Assembly (NCBI GenBank): GCA_025642065.1
Contig: JAODUP010000581.1
Coordinates: 274,501-338,500 of the forward strand
Length of the DNA stretch: 64,000 nucleotides
Reading direction: 5' to 3'
DNA from: Paralvinella palmiformis
Taxonomy: Eukaryota > Annelida > Polychaeta > Terebellida > Alvinellidae
Shown piece after piece: positions 1 through 39,642 of this stretch (within the stretch, counting starts at the first letter, position 1; each line of letters begins with the position of its first letter). The notes below the pieces were generated by a model, which saw nothing but the letters and a program-made list of their open reading frames with translations, was not told where the DNA came from and did not search any database. A program made the translations under genes and the position numbers.

Positions 1-1510
1 AAAAACCCGGAGGTCCTCCAGTGCCAAATCTAGTAAATTCCTGCAGTGTCAGTTCAACATGTTTAGGTTGTTAAACAATCCGATCAAATCTATGCCTAAT
101 TTAGCCCATCCATCCTATTTTATGTATGATATATGCATAATAATATACATAGATATTATATTTGACTATATTTTGTGCACATTGTGAACATTTAAGATGT
201 ACTAGAGAATTAAATATCTGTTTATAAAAAGTTGTTTGGTTCAAGTTTGCCGGCCTAAGATAAAACACCAAAAGGCAATTTTTGGGGGATAAAGTTACAT
301 TGTGTTCATGATTATTTGCATTTCAATTTATTAGATGTACATAAAACATGCAGCAATCAATGCAACATCTTTTCCATTAGATTTGTCTGTCTGGCTTGAA
401 AAATAATTCATCACATTTGTCACCGTAATATGATTTACATGCATATAATATGTATATATAACTGCATTCTAATCATAAAACATATTGTATTGTGGTTAAT
501 TTCTTTATAAAATATATAACAGCACAACATCTGATCTTTTTTCATTGTGTGTCAATTTTAATTGTTTTTATGTCTGTGGATTAAAAATATATCCATCAGA
601 TCTTACAGTGGCCATTTTATACCTTATTAAGGTATATAATTCCTAAATAATATAGGAAAACCATGTCAAATTATATATTTACTTATTAGTCTCTGCAAGA
701 CCTCTCTAATGAAACCCAAATAGATGTTTACCACTTTCGGACCGCCCTGAAATAAGCTTGCCGATTGGTGTTTGGGCCAGTTTTGCAGCTTTATTTCTGA
801 AAAATTTAATAACTTGATACATATTTATTTCTTTTTATGTGTTATACATAAATATTACATTACACAAATAATGAAAACAGGTCAGTGGTACAATTATTTG
901 GTGATTTATGATGTTCATAAACCTTCCTCTCTGGCAATGGTACATTTCTGGAATTAGACTTTTGTGACCTATCAAATAGGTGGCGATATTTAGGGTATAT
1001 TTTAGCCGATTACAAACTAATTATAAAAGATAGCCCCCTTAAACTATATATTTCTTTCCAAATTGAAGCTCTATGACCATTTTGAAAAAAATGACCACCT
1101 TCCTTACCCTCAGTGACCCTGTCAACATGTGTCTAGGTCTAGGAGTATGACAGTCATCCCAATGAGTTGAATGATTAGATAAGACAGGATCACTATCAAT
1201 TTATCATTCTATGAGTCTGTCAGACTCAGTCTAGAATCTGTCACAGACTCTTAGTCACTCTATGTGACTGTGTCATATGTCATGTGCAAATGATTAAAGA
1301 AATATGATTAAAAGATAGATAGTTTGGTCCTGTCTTGTTGTTTTCTTTACTTAACTGGCAGTTATTTAAATATAAGTAGGAGACATGCTTGTCTTCGTCA
1401 TCACAACAACTATTGTTTGATTGATGCACAAATTCTGGATCAGGAGCTCAAGTAGGTGATGTGCATAGTATGATAGTGCTTTTGTAAACACTTGTAAGCC
1501 ATGATATTTG

Positions 1511-1680
1511 TACTCTGATAGTCCAATGGTTATAGAACTGTGCTGCACACTTGCAGGTTGTAGGCTCAAATCCAGTTCATACCTGTGTTTGTGGGATTTG
1601 TTTCCTTAGGGAGTCGCCCCTTGACCATATGTCCCAGTGTTGAGGCTAAATAACTCAACTTAGTAATGACAGCAACACAG
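1511..1680 (+). repeat. tRNA-derived SINE-like copy, family D
   Basis: A tRNA-like head (A-box-like 'gtccaatggttatag' and B-box-like 'gctcaaatcc' near 1565) is followed by a tail containing 'ccatatgtcccagtgttgag' and 'gaggctaaataact'. A similar tail recurs at about 15655-15730, where it runs into an (ACTC)n array. Related copies lie at about 2846-3030 and 30692-30900. Degenerate and probably old. Confidence 0.5.
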
Positions 1681-2299
1681 TGCTCATAAACTGTGCTAGA
1701 TTAAAAGTCCCAATTTCCTCTAGCTGTTCATCAATCAGACAAGATCTGATGCTACAAGTCTTTTTATAGGGATATTATATTTTTTTAGAATTATAACTCA
1801 AATGGACCAAATTTTGGCATCTTTCTTAGGTGATAAGTTTGGTACCTTATGAGGTTGTATTTGTAAACAATGTAATATTGTTGATGACCCACGGTTCTTA
1901 CAGCAGTACATTTTAATTCCAAAATGGCATTTAGTAATGGAAAAGTTAGGTATCAACAGGGCCATTTTTTCAATTCACTTGCCCTGGGCAAGTAGATTGG
2001 AAATGCACTTGCCCAACAAATGTTTTCACTTGCCAACAAATTTTCACCTGATCCAAAATTATCATTAATTTTTAATCTGCTATATTTCACCTGCCTAGAT
2101 ATGAACATGTATTTTCAATAAAAATCAACAAAAAAAGAAGTGTTAGATGAGAAATGCTTATTCAGTGAAGTCCAATGCTGCTTTGATGAATTACCCTTAG
2201 CCATTTTCACTCTCACTATATAAATAAAATTTCAAATTACCAAGAACGTGTAGCCAGTAAACTGGAATGAATACAGCTTTTTATTGGTGACACCATTAT

Positions 2300-2560
2300 G
2301 GAAAACGTGTAAACGTACGAGTGTGATTCTACAGATCAGTCAGTGTGCGACTGCATATGCAACAAAACGGATGGTTGAATCCAGAGTTTTATGATCCGGT
2401 CATAAATTCTGGATTCAAGGCATCTTATTCGAGTGTCCAGGCAGGCTTTCCCAAGAAAAATAGGTAAGAAGGTGAGACGGGTGTCCGAAACGCATGAAGA
2501 CTGCAATATCACATACGCATGCTGTGTATGTGGAATCTCGACTTTAGGCATAGCCGGCAC
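2300..2560 (-). repeat. Dispersed repeat family J, copy 1
   Basis: Read on the minus strand, this segment matches parts of 42240-42690 and 44320-44570. All three share a 'cttgggaaagcctgcctgg'-like core, then a 'tggattcaac'-like block, then a tail with 'gtagaatcac' and 'gtttac'. The apparent open reading frames on both strands are not conserved between the copies, so I call it a non-coding dispersed repeat. No termini were recognised. Confidence 0.5.
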
Positions 2561-2845
2561 TTGCAGCCAGCTTTGCATCACAGATTATAAGAAGAGGAAC
2601 GCAACAGGGAAAAACCATTATTTTAATTGGTTTGCCCATCAGGCATGCACACACACATATTTGGACAATTTCCGTCTCAAACAGGCATTTTTCCGGCCCT
2701 GTAGCAATTAAGTTATATCACCACAACAGGGTATGATATAAGCCCACGACCTACACCAACCAGCACAGCTTTTATAGGTTGAATCATATCAGTGTACATA
2801 GTAAGATTCTTGGCAGCCTGATTGGTTGTATTTTTATGTGATTAA

Positions 2846-3030
2846 GTGGTGTATAGATGGTACTGCACTGTGCTGCAATGCTTCCAGTTGGTGTTCAAAT
2901 CTAGGTGTTACTGGTCACCTGGGTTGTTCCGCCAGATCAGCTCATTTATTTGGGAAATAGCTTTTCTGCCATGTATCCAGAGTGTGAGCACTGCTGTGGT
3001 TAAACAAAACACTCACTCAGATACTTCCTC
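2846..3030 (+). repeat. tRNA-derived SINE-like copy, family D
   Basis: Contains a B-box-like 'tgttcaaatct' and a tail with 'aaacactcactcagata', similar in layout to the elements at 1511-1680 and 30692-30900. Degenerate. Confidence 0.4.
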
Positions 3031-3049
3031 CTAATGAAAGCTTTCAGTC

Positions 3050-3205
3050 TAATCTGTGGTCTAATCAGTAGTGTGTTGGACTACAGATCACTACTACCTG
3101 AGTTTGAATCTCAGCATGGGCAGCATTTCATCTTCAACTTCCCATCATTACTTTGGGAGATTGCTCGGCCCGTGTAGCCTACCATGTGCACAGGAGTGTC
3201 CGAAC
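3050..3205 (+). repeat. tRNA-derived SINE copy, family C
   Basis: Shares the family C blocks: an A-box region 'ggtctaatcagtagtgtg', 'ggactacagatcactac', a B-box-like 'gtttgaatctcagcatggg', then 'gctcggcccgtgtagcctac' and 'atgtgcac'. The best-preserved copy in the window is at 48226-48420. Confidence 0.7.
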
Positions 3206-3789
3206 ATCAGTTATCAATTTTGACTGCTGAAGCCCAGAGGAACAGAAGTTTGGGTCCATTTCTGTTTCAATTTGAATTTGTTAAGCGAGAAAAAACGGGC
3301 TGGTTTAATACTGTAGATGGACTTTATGTGATGACAATGATGGTACAGCATGCTGTTCCCACTGTTAAACATTTCCCCTCTGCGTGGACAGCCCATTGGC
3401 TGTTGAAAGTCATTTTATTGCAGGAGATGTCTCCAGCAGGTTGATAACTGAAACAGAATAGTTAGATCTGGACCAAAACGCATTAATAAACAACTAATAA
3501 ATACTAAATGTACTCGCCTCCAGGAAGACTCAAACTGAAAATTTACTAGTCCTGTAAATTTTGAACTCACATTGGGCATTCTAGCCAGCATTATTTTTAA
3601 AACCCCCAACAATTATGATAACTATTTATATTAGAATCACTATGATGAGACTTTATAATGCCCAGTCCCTTTTTAAAAATTTAATACAATCTTCAATAAG
3701 AAACAAATATTTGAGTTATATTATTTTTGTGAGTGGAAAATTATAGATATTTGCCAGTGATGACAGCTTTCCATTGACAATTACTCTTT

Positions 3790-4125
3790 GCCTTCTTCCA
3801 GAACAAAATCTCGTATCCACTCCAGTAATTTACCGGTTGCACCATACGCTTTCAATTTCCTCAATAACCTTTGGTGAGGGACAGTATCAAAAGCTTTTTT
3901 GATATCCAAGTAAATCACATCTAGGGGGCACCACTGTCCAGCAACTCAGTCCATAATTCAAGAGTGACTAATAATTGTGTGATGCAGGAGCGTCTCGGGA
4001 CAAAACTATGCTGCTGGTCACAAAATAGTTTGAATCCCTAATGAATCCCTAATTATGGACTTCATAATTTTTCCTATCACTGACGTGAGACTGACCGGAC
4101 GATAATTTCCAGGAATGGCTTTTAT
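3790..4125 (-). mobile_element. LINE reverse-transcriptase fragment
   Basis: On the minus strand this decodes to the central part of a non-LTR retrotransposon reverse transcriptase. Visible motifs are a 'GNYRPVSLTSV' segment, a 'FVPRRSC' segment and 'LDIKKAFDTVPH', the usual palm motif carrying the first catalytic aspartate, followed by 'LLRKLKAYG' and 'LLEWIRDFV'. It covers roughly 110 codons, is interrupted by a frame change near 4030, and lacks the YxDD region and any endonuclease. It is therefore a dead 5'- and 3'-truncated copy of a Jockey/CR1/RTE-like element; the clade cannot be fixed from this piece. Confidence 0.85.
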
Positions 4126-4257
4126 ATTAGTTATATTATTTTTGTGAGTGGAAAATTATCTTTAAAAAATTTAAACAGATTTTTTAAGTAATGATAACTA
4201 ATGGGAAGTAATGGGAGTATTTTTTGTCGTGACCTTGTTACTCCATGGATTGGGGGC

Positions 4258-4260
<3 letters not shown>

Positions 4261-4292
<32 letters not shown>
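4261..4292. repeat. (TA)n microsatellite
   Basis: About 16 uninterrupted TA units. Similar (TA)n tracts recur throughout, for example at 7477-7545, 12110-12345, 16168-16198, 22022-22052, 35776-35804, 36220-36247, 39105-39136, 39594-39637, 57793-57828 and 63658-63692. Confidence 0.95.
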
Positions 4293-4295
<3 letters not shown>

Positions 4296-4931
4296 TAATG
4301 GTGAATGTTGTTGCTACTTTGAGTTGTGAGTAGACTTAAATGTCTGAGTAATAAAACAAGAGCAGAATACTAAATTGTGCTTATTGGCATCAGCATTTTT
4401 TAGAATCTACCATATTTATGGAGCTGTGTGCACACACTGGAATAATGCTGCTGGATTTCTAGAGGTGGCTAAAATTAGTCTTGTGTTTCTGTCAACTTTT
4501 GCTTTATCCCTATTTCAGGCTAATATCTAGACAAAAAACAAAGTGGTCATTTGTGCTAGCACTGAAAATATGGGCAATTAGGTAAGCATAAAGATAGTTA
4601 TTACCCCCAACAGAGGTTTTATGGTAATGTTTTTTTGTAATGGAGCAGTACAGTTTTCCATGTACACAACCTGTTCAATAGTTGTCAGTATTTATATAAT
4701 GCTATAAAATAAAGATAACTGCTATTTGTTTGTCTTGAAAAGATGCTCTACAGGGAGAATTGAATGATTTCTATGTGTATTACCAAGATTAAATTAATCA
4801 ACTTCTATTCTACAGGTAACCTAGAAACCTGTAGAATAATGATCCCCTTGTTGTGAAAGTGTAAGATAAATTCTCGTGTAATTTTTACTTGATAATTACA
4901 CATGAATTAATTTTTTTACTTTTATAGGTGA

Positions 4932-4940
4932 ATGTGTTAA
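4932..4940 (+). promoter_or_regulatory. Two-codon upstream ORF before CCDC171 start
   Basis: Upstream of the CCDC171 start and in the same frame, the exon beginning at 4928 contains ATG-TGT-TAA followed by further in-frame stops. If this exon segment is transcribed as 5' UTR, it is a minimal upstream ORF 36 bp before the main start. It also shows that the ATG at 4977 is the first usable in-frame start of this exon. Confidence 0.4.
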
Positions 4941-4976
4941 TAAAAGTGAAAACAGACTCGAGAGGCACTGAACAGC

Positions 4977-32284
<27,308 letters not shown>

Positions 32285-33234
32285 CGACAGCAACAGTATC
32301 ACTCTGTAATGACATCAATACAGTAACCCCATTTTGTGAATAGCAAATTTAATTTTATATCAGTATACTATTTGTTATGATGTCCCATATTTATTTTATT
32401 TTTGTTTTGATAACTTCTCAGTTTTATATTTCACACACATGTACATACATACACACACACACACGCACACAGTGTGACCTTTCTGGTATTACTTTCTAAT
32501 TATTCATTTGTGATTCGAGAATGGTGTTTAGCATCTGTTATCAGTTTGCCGATTATGTTAGATAGTGGATTGTAAATGTTTGAACAACAATGATCAGTAT
32601 ATATATAAATCATTCCAATAATCATCTTTTATCATTTGTAAATACTACAATTTTGTCTCTTTTATATGTTCATTATTATGTTATTTGTAAATAAAAAATA
32701 TTATGTAATCGAAAGTAAATATTTGGGAACCTTCGATGAAACTTCAGCCTGTGGTTTTTTTTTTAGTAACAAGTAGTGAAGATTTATGAAGTATTCTGTC
32801 CATTGCTTTGTATGTTATTAATTATTTATAGTTAATTAATTTATTACGTAGACCAGTATGTTTCATCAACAGCATGTCTGTGATATAAATAAAATACTTT
32901 TCTTATAGATGTTACTTGGTTCATATTTACTAGTATCAACAGTATTAGGTATTCAAGATCTGCGTTTGTACATGCATTCACACACACACACATTGTAAAG
33001 TATAGCAATTTGCCCGGTTTACTGCAAACCTCGATTAGAAATAAATCATCTTTAGAGTTATCAATAAAGTACTGACATAATCGGATTTGGCAAATCGGTA
33101 TACTTTACAACATGTGCACACTCAAACAGTTATGTCTATTCACCATTAACATGTTAGATATGAAGTCGATGGTAAACTGAACCTAAATTAAATATAATAA
33201 AAACCCAATCAGATAAAATGATGTTTAGAAATAG
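32285..33234. other. Convergent 3' region of CCDC171 and NGLY1
   Basis: Contains the CCDC171 3' UTR with an AATAAA at 32690-32695 and a second at about 32887. The interval to the NGLY1 poly(A) signal (33235-33240) has no recognised gene. Short CA runs lie at 32452-32468 and 32980-32992. Confidence 0.6.
32690..32695 (+). terminator. Poly(A) signal of CCDC171
   Basis: AATAAA about 400 bp after the CCDC171 stop codon, in AT-rich sequence. It is the first canonical signal after the stop. Confidence 0.6.
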
Positions 33235-33240
33235 TTTATT
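33235..33240 (-). terminator. Poly(A) signal of NGLY1
   Basis: TTTATT on the + strand, that is AATAAA on the minus strand, about 207 bp past the NGLY1 stop codon. Confidence 0.6.
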
Positions 33241-33446
33241 TCATTGTGAATTCCATAGAATCAGTTGTTTATTGTAATTGTTGAACACCATAATAACGAC
33301 AGAATCACATAATGGGTTTTGTAAACAATTAGTTGTGGATGGCAATGCAGTCGCCACATGTGCGCACACACACACACTGGTTAATATTATACCCAGTTGA
33401 TTGCCCTGTGGTATATTACACAGGTTTACTGCTATCAATTGAAGAA

Positions 33447-35773
33447 TCAATTCTTGACCGATTTCAGAAATATTTGAACATCAAATGGGTTGGACACGTC
33501 CTGTGCACTCTGTCTGAATAGCTGTGTGTGTTGCCATGAAACATTCCCCTGACCTTGACTCAAGGTTGCTGATATCGTTATGACTGAAGAGCCAGAAACA
33601 TTATCAACAGATGTGAGTCTGCCATCTGAAATTGAGAAAATAGTCAACTTTAACCTGCTTCTGTGCGGAGAAAAACACACACCATTCATTGATACAAAAT
33701 GTACAAGATCACATATTATTTAATAAATTCTGCCATGCCTATCAATGTGCTATTTACTATTGCACTTTAAAAACAAGATTCCATTTTTAAACACCAAAAT
33801 GTGACTCGCAAGCAATGAATATACAGTGCTATCCAGATTTCACTTTTTGTTTTAAATTCTTTATAACACTTTCAGCTGGCTTACGTAACATCCTCTGATA
33901 CAGTTTTGGCTATGGTTCATTCATATTTCCCCATCATCTAACACTGATTTTCGATCATGGGCGGTTTGGAGTGATTCGTTACAGGAAATGACTACTATTA
34001 CGGTGTTATTACGTGAACACAAGCTCATACGATTTATATTTACCAGATGGTAAAACGGCACACTGTTCATCCGCACAGATCCTCCACCATATACATCCAT
34101 TTTCGTAACAGGTACTTAGTGCCTGTATATCCATCCTGTCTGCCACTAATCCCGTACCTAAAGTAATTTACAACGCGTAAAGATGACTGCACAATCTATT
34201 GTTACTTGAAAACAATTATAAAATAAACATATGTTTATTTTCAAGTAATTGCAAAGTAATCATCACAACCCACATGTTATTCTAGTACAACATAAATGAC
34301 CCATCAAGACTACCTTTTGGCAGTCTTAATGGGAAGCCTGAACAGTACAAACTCAATCTGGACACAAAATCCAGATTTCTCAACCGAGGTGATAATTAGG
34401 AAGATCCTGTCTCGCTTCCTGGTTGTGCACTAGGTAATAATTGACAAATGTTTTTGACAGAAAAAAGTTCCGAGTTTACAGCAAGCCATACCTTGTAGAT
34501 CTATTTTCCAAGTAATAGTTGCTGTATCGGTGCCTTCACATCTGGCCAAATAAACCATCTTCCAGTCGTTCCCCTTCTTTTCTGAAAATGTTTTCAGCTT
34601 CATAAATGAGATTCTGCCAGCCAGTAACAGTGCTACCATCCCCACGGGTGTAGGTGTCACTGGCACAACAATATTGTATGTGAATCTCCTTGGCATTCAC
34701 TTCAACATTGCTTGGTTTGATTGTGCATTTAGATATAGCAGTGTGACTAGCAAACTCTCCACGGGTGACGCGCCAAGCCAGACTACCCGAGGTACGGCCT
34801 GACATTTCATCATCGCTGGCTGTCTTGACCGACAGGAATTCGATCAGCTCGACTAAAAGTCTGTTCTTCAATTCGGTCTGTCGTTCCACTGGCAAGCCAT
34901 CCTGAAGTTGCTTTCGCAGTCTTAAGATCAAATCCAGCAGCCAGGTTTCCCTGCAGAGCACGCGACGCGAACAGATCTCCTTGGGTTTTGCTGAATACCT
35001 CCAGGTGACATCCTGAACGTCATCTTTGGAAAATGCGAAAATGTACGATAGTTTCTTGTTCCATCCCACCTCGTAGAGGAGCGGCTTATCACAAACATTC
35101 TCACACGGATCACAATGCAACCAACGCTGCTGTTTCTCTGAGTAAACTTCAGTCCAGACATGGTCGGTCCAGTCGAGGATGAACCTTGCTTCAAAGCCAA
35201 CTGCTCTACAGCACAGCGTAAAACAGTTTGCCCATTCACCACACCGTCCAGTCCGAGATGAGAGCAGCATAACGGGGTCATTATATCGAGGGAAACGGGT
35301 GTTCACATTGCAAGATTTACAGAGGTAGTTCTCTACCCTGTCTGCTCCATATTTTAACTCTTCTGGCTTCGGTGTGATATTTCCAACTGCCTGCATATCA
35401 CCATGACAATTCCGACATTTGGGCGAGTTCATCCACTGAAAAAACTCGTTCTTGAACCAAGCAAGCAGTTCAAGAAGTAGCAAGTCCCTGGAATCGACTC
35501 CGTTCTGATGGCCAATCGTTTCCATCTTTTTCTGAACGTTTGCCTCGAGTCTTTGGAGAGGAATGCAGGCAAGCGCTTGTCTCTGGGCCTCGGGCAGCTC
35601 ATACTGTTGAGTCTTTGTCAGTACTGATGTGATCTTATGATAAAACTGAGCTTCTGAAAGCTGGCAAAGTTTTAGATTAACAAACAACACATAAATACTT
35701 TGGCTTGGTAACGGGATTAATGGTAAATCTCATATACTGGATCAGTTAGCAATATGTCACTTTTCATATATTT

Positions 35774-35808
<35 letters not shown>

Positions 35809-36216
35809 CATGGGGTCAATTCCATTTTGTCAATTCCAATTCCACTCAATTCCATTTGATCAATTCCACATCAAATTTATCAATTCCAATTCCATTTTTT
35901 CCGACTTTTTTTGCCTAATACTTTTTACCATGAGTTGGTACTTCGAGTACCTACTTGGAACAACTACTCCAGTAGTTTATATTCCAAGTAGAATTGTCAT
36001 GGAAGAAATATTTCTGAATTAAAAAATTAAATGGTAAATTAATTTGTGGATTAATTTTTCTTTCTGCCCGTTCTAAACAGTGAATGGGGGTAAATTCCTA
36101 AATAGCAATATCTCTATATAGATTACAGCCATGCTATGTGGTGGCGTCACAGTGTTGTATGCAGACGATTTTACTTGGTTAAATGTTCACGTGGGGTGCC
36201 ACAGTCAGTGTGCATA

Positions 36217-36247
<31 letters not shown>

Positions 36248-38840
36248 AGGGACCAAAGTTCTGGATCAATTTGGTGCCAGTATATTGGTATCACCACATG
36301 TAAGTGTTAGCGTGGTAAAAATTGCAAAAGTCTACCCATAAGGTGCTTTTAGTTAGAGATATTTGATTATATCAAGTGGTGGATCATAATCTTGGGTGTA
36401 TCCCCATGTAAACCTGTATTTTATAATCATCAAAGATTTACTTATATCCCACTGTTCAGTAGGAACCTTGAAACGAATCTTTTTGCTTAGTTCCACCCAG
36501 CGGGGGTCAGATCCTATGTTTACTTTCACAACCCTGCTGGGTACTGAACCGATGACGTATGGTAAATTTACAAAATCTCTCAAATCGTTATTAAACAGTT
36601 AACTCTGTGGACAGGCTATAGTAGTCACAGTTTGAGGAGAGGAGGGGCAAACTTTGGCTCCAGATTGGCATTCCCGGTGAGATGATAAAATTAATTAATT
36701 CCTAAATAGCAATATCTCTATATAGATTAAAGGTATGCTATGTGGTGGTGTCACAGTGTGTGTGTGTGTGTGAGTGTAGATCTTACTTCACCAAAGCTGC
36801 ACAATCTTAATAACTGTAAACAATAAACAAGATGAACTATTCTCATATCTGTGTAAACAATCCAAATTATTAATAATGGTCTGAAGCGGCTATATAATTA
36901 AAATGATCATGACAATGATAATTAACAATACAGTGAAGATGACCAGTGTTAACTGATTCGGATGTTTCATTCTCCAGACGCAGAAATAAAGCCACAGAAG
37001 AGCCAATGAGAATTTGGGAAGAAAGGGACGATGACCGTCACAGGGTTCCCACAGTCAAAGAAATATTATTTTCCAGAACATTTCCAGGACAAAATTACCA
37101 TTTTCTAGGACAAAGCATACAATGTATAGGGGATTATTATTATTATTAACTAATTAAATGGTATATAATTATACTTTTCTACTGGTATAATATTAATTTT
37201 TTTGGGGGGGTTCTAAGCAGACTTTTTCTCAGGCAGTATTCTTTCTAGGACATTATTTTGTCAAATTCAAGGACACTTCCAGACCTCGAAAATGAATTTG
37301 GTATTTTCCAGACCACCTGTGGGAACCCTGCTTCAGACGGCAGAACAGGCACAAGGATATCGTTTTGTGTTTCCCCCAATCTCAAACCACCGATTATGAA
37401 AATGAAGCCTCTGAAGATTTCTGGGATGTCAACAATCTTACAGGGCCTGCATGATTCAATGTAGGCCAGCCCTGACAGTTAGTATACACTGTAATTTAAT
37501 TTAACACCTTGCAACATATTAAAATGACTACGGACAGCAAGAATAATCTAGTGACAAAAGAATGCGCAAGATATTTTGTTTTTCAAACTTACAAATTTCA
37601 GGGCAAAGGGTAGCTGTAGTGAGCTGAAATACGTATATGATTACCCTATACAGTCAAAGGTGGGTGTGTATTTCAACATTCCTGGGAACTAGTTAATAAT
37701 TCAATATTATCTTACCTGATCAACGGAAGCTGTAAATAACAAGTCAGACTAGTCTGACCTGTTGGAGTTTGGTTCTCATTCTAAGCGAGACTCGTGTAAG
37801 GACAGTGTTTCAGATCAGACAAACATCAGTATGTCAGAGAACCTAAAGTGTTAACCTGCAGGAGTTCTATATAAAGAAGATTTTGTTTTAGTAATACTAA
37901 ATGTTATCCAGTAATAGTCCGCATTCTTACACCGATTTCCACATTTACCAAGACAGTTCGTATGGCATTGATTGATGCGTATCGTTTATGTTGCGCGTTG
38001 TCCCTCACAATTTATTTACTATACAATGGTTAACTTTGGCTGGGCTGTAAACGTGAAATCTACTTTCAAGACATTTATAAAAATATCATCAGTTTAAAGG
38101 GATTATCATGTGTGTGTGGATAAAAGGCTACATTTATGCATGCTTCAATGTATGGTGGGTCAATTATTAAAATACTGCATCAACACAGCAAAGACACGGC
38201 CTAGACTGAAGGAGGGATACATGTACGTCATACTACAACTCCAACCCCGAATTGTGTCCCCGGCCAAATATCAACAACAGATACTACTCTTCTTCATCTG
38301 CTAATTTGCACTTTTTTTTATTTTCAATTAACATTCACTACAGTAGTTATCAGTTACTAATCACTATAATAATTATGACACCGACAATAGGAAATTAATA
38401 TAGCACTAAAATTGGTCTAACCAGTTTCTGGATATTTTACAGAAATAAATTACACCTTATAAAGGCATTACAATAGAAGAACATTTACCATGACATCCTG
38501 TCCTAGGGGAATTCTATCTCGATTGGAATGAGCCGATGCTAAAGGAGGTATAGAACTGGGAGGAATGGCACCACGGTATATTTTAGTCTTGTCTACTTGG
38601 TGCTGTAGTTCATCACTGATGATTTTTACTCTGTCCAACGAAGCCTCCTCTGGTAAGACCAGATATTCCTCTGCCTACAAGTAAACAGCCACAGGCAAAA
38701 CTTGGGTTAGAAAATGGAAATGGCACAGACATGTCCGTAGAGGGTGAAGCTCAGCTAATTACTGTATGGCACATTGAGTGTTCAAAAATACTTTTTAATA
38801 TTATTCAGGAGCAGAACAGTCTCTCTCTCTCTCTCTCTCA

Positions 38841-38871
<31 letters not shown>

Positions 38872-39103
38872 GGAACCCAACAAGGGCTGAATTTATCAGG
38901 CTTGTAGGGAAGATATTGAACTACGGGAAACAATGTAACCTGTGATGCTTCATTTGTGTATTTCCATATTTAATGAAAAAATAACACGGTGGATACACTC
39001 AGTGATTTAAACCAAGGTCAAAATCAATTAATTGACTACTTATTATAATGGCATACATCTATTTTCTCAACACACACACACACACACACACACAGTTACA
39101 TGC

Positions 39104-39139
<36 letters not shown>

Positions 39140-39592
39140 ATCTAGATTTTTTCAGCCATGTTATGCAACTAAACAGGAGATACATTTATGTAATGTTAAT
39201 GACCGACACAGGCACAACCGGTCAGCCATGGAGCTGCATTTTACGTCATAGGTTTAAATAAGTAAAATTTTGAAATTTGTCCATTTACAAACCCCGGGTT
39301 TGTGTCTACATAACTTTCATGCCTGGCTAGGACTCTAAATATATGATCAAGGTACTCAATCATGGATAGTTCTGGCAAACTTGTTAACACCGGTCTCTGT
39401 ATGTCCTCAACTCTGCTGAAACACTGTCTCTTTTTGATTTTAGTTTTTTATGTCCTGAACAGCGAGGATTAATTTTCTTTTGACTTCACTACCAAAAAGA
39501 ACCAATTTTGGTAGTCTCATAGTAGTTTACTTTAAAAAAAGAAATAGCTTTATTAATTACTTTAGCCACGTAAGAGACTGACAGGTCACTTC

Positions 39593-39642
<50 letters not shown>

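Larger units (their letters stand above)
1..4927. other. Non-coding left flank of CCDC171
   Basis: No coding exon is supported here. The stretch holds SINE-like copies (about 1511-1680, 2846-3030, 3050-3205), one copy of a dispersed repeat on the minus strand (about 2300-2560), a LINE reverse-transcriptase fragment on the minus strand (about 3790-4125) and a (TA)n run at 4261-4292. It may contain an upstream 5' UTR exon of CCDC171, because the first coding exon is preceded by a splice acceptor at 4926-4927, but I cannot place one. Confidence 0.6.
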
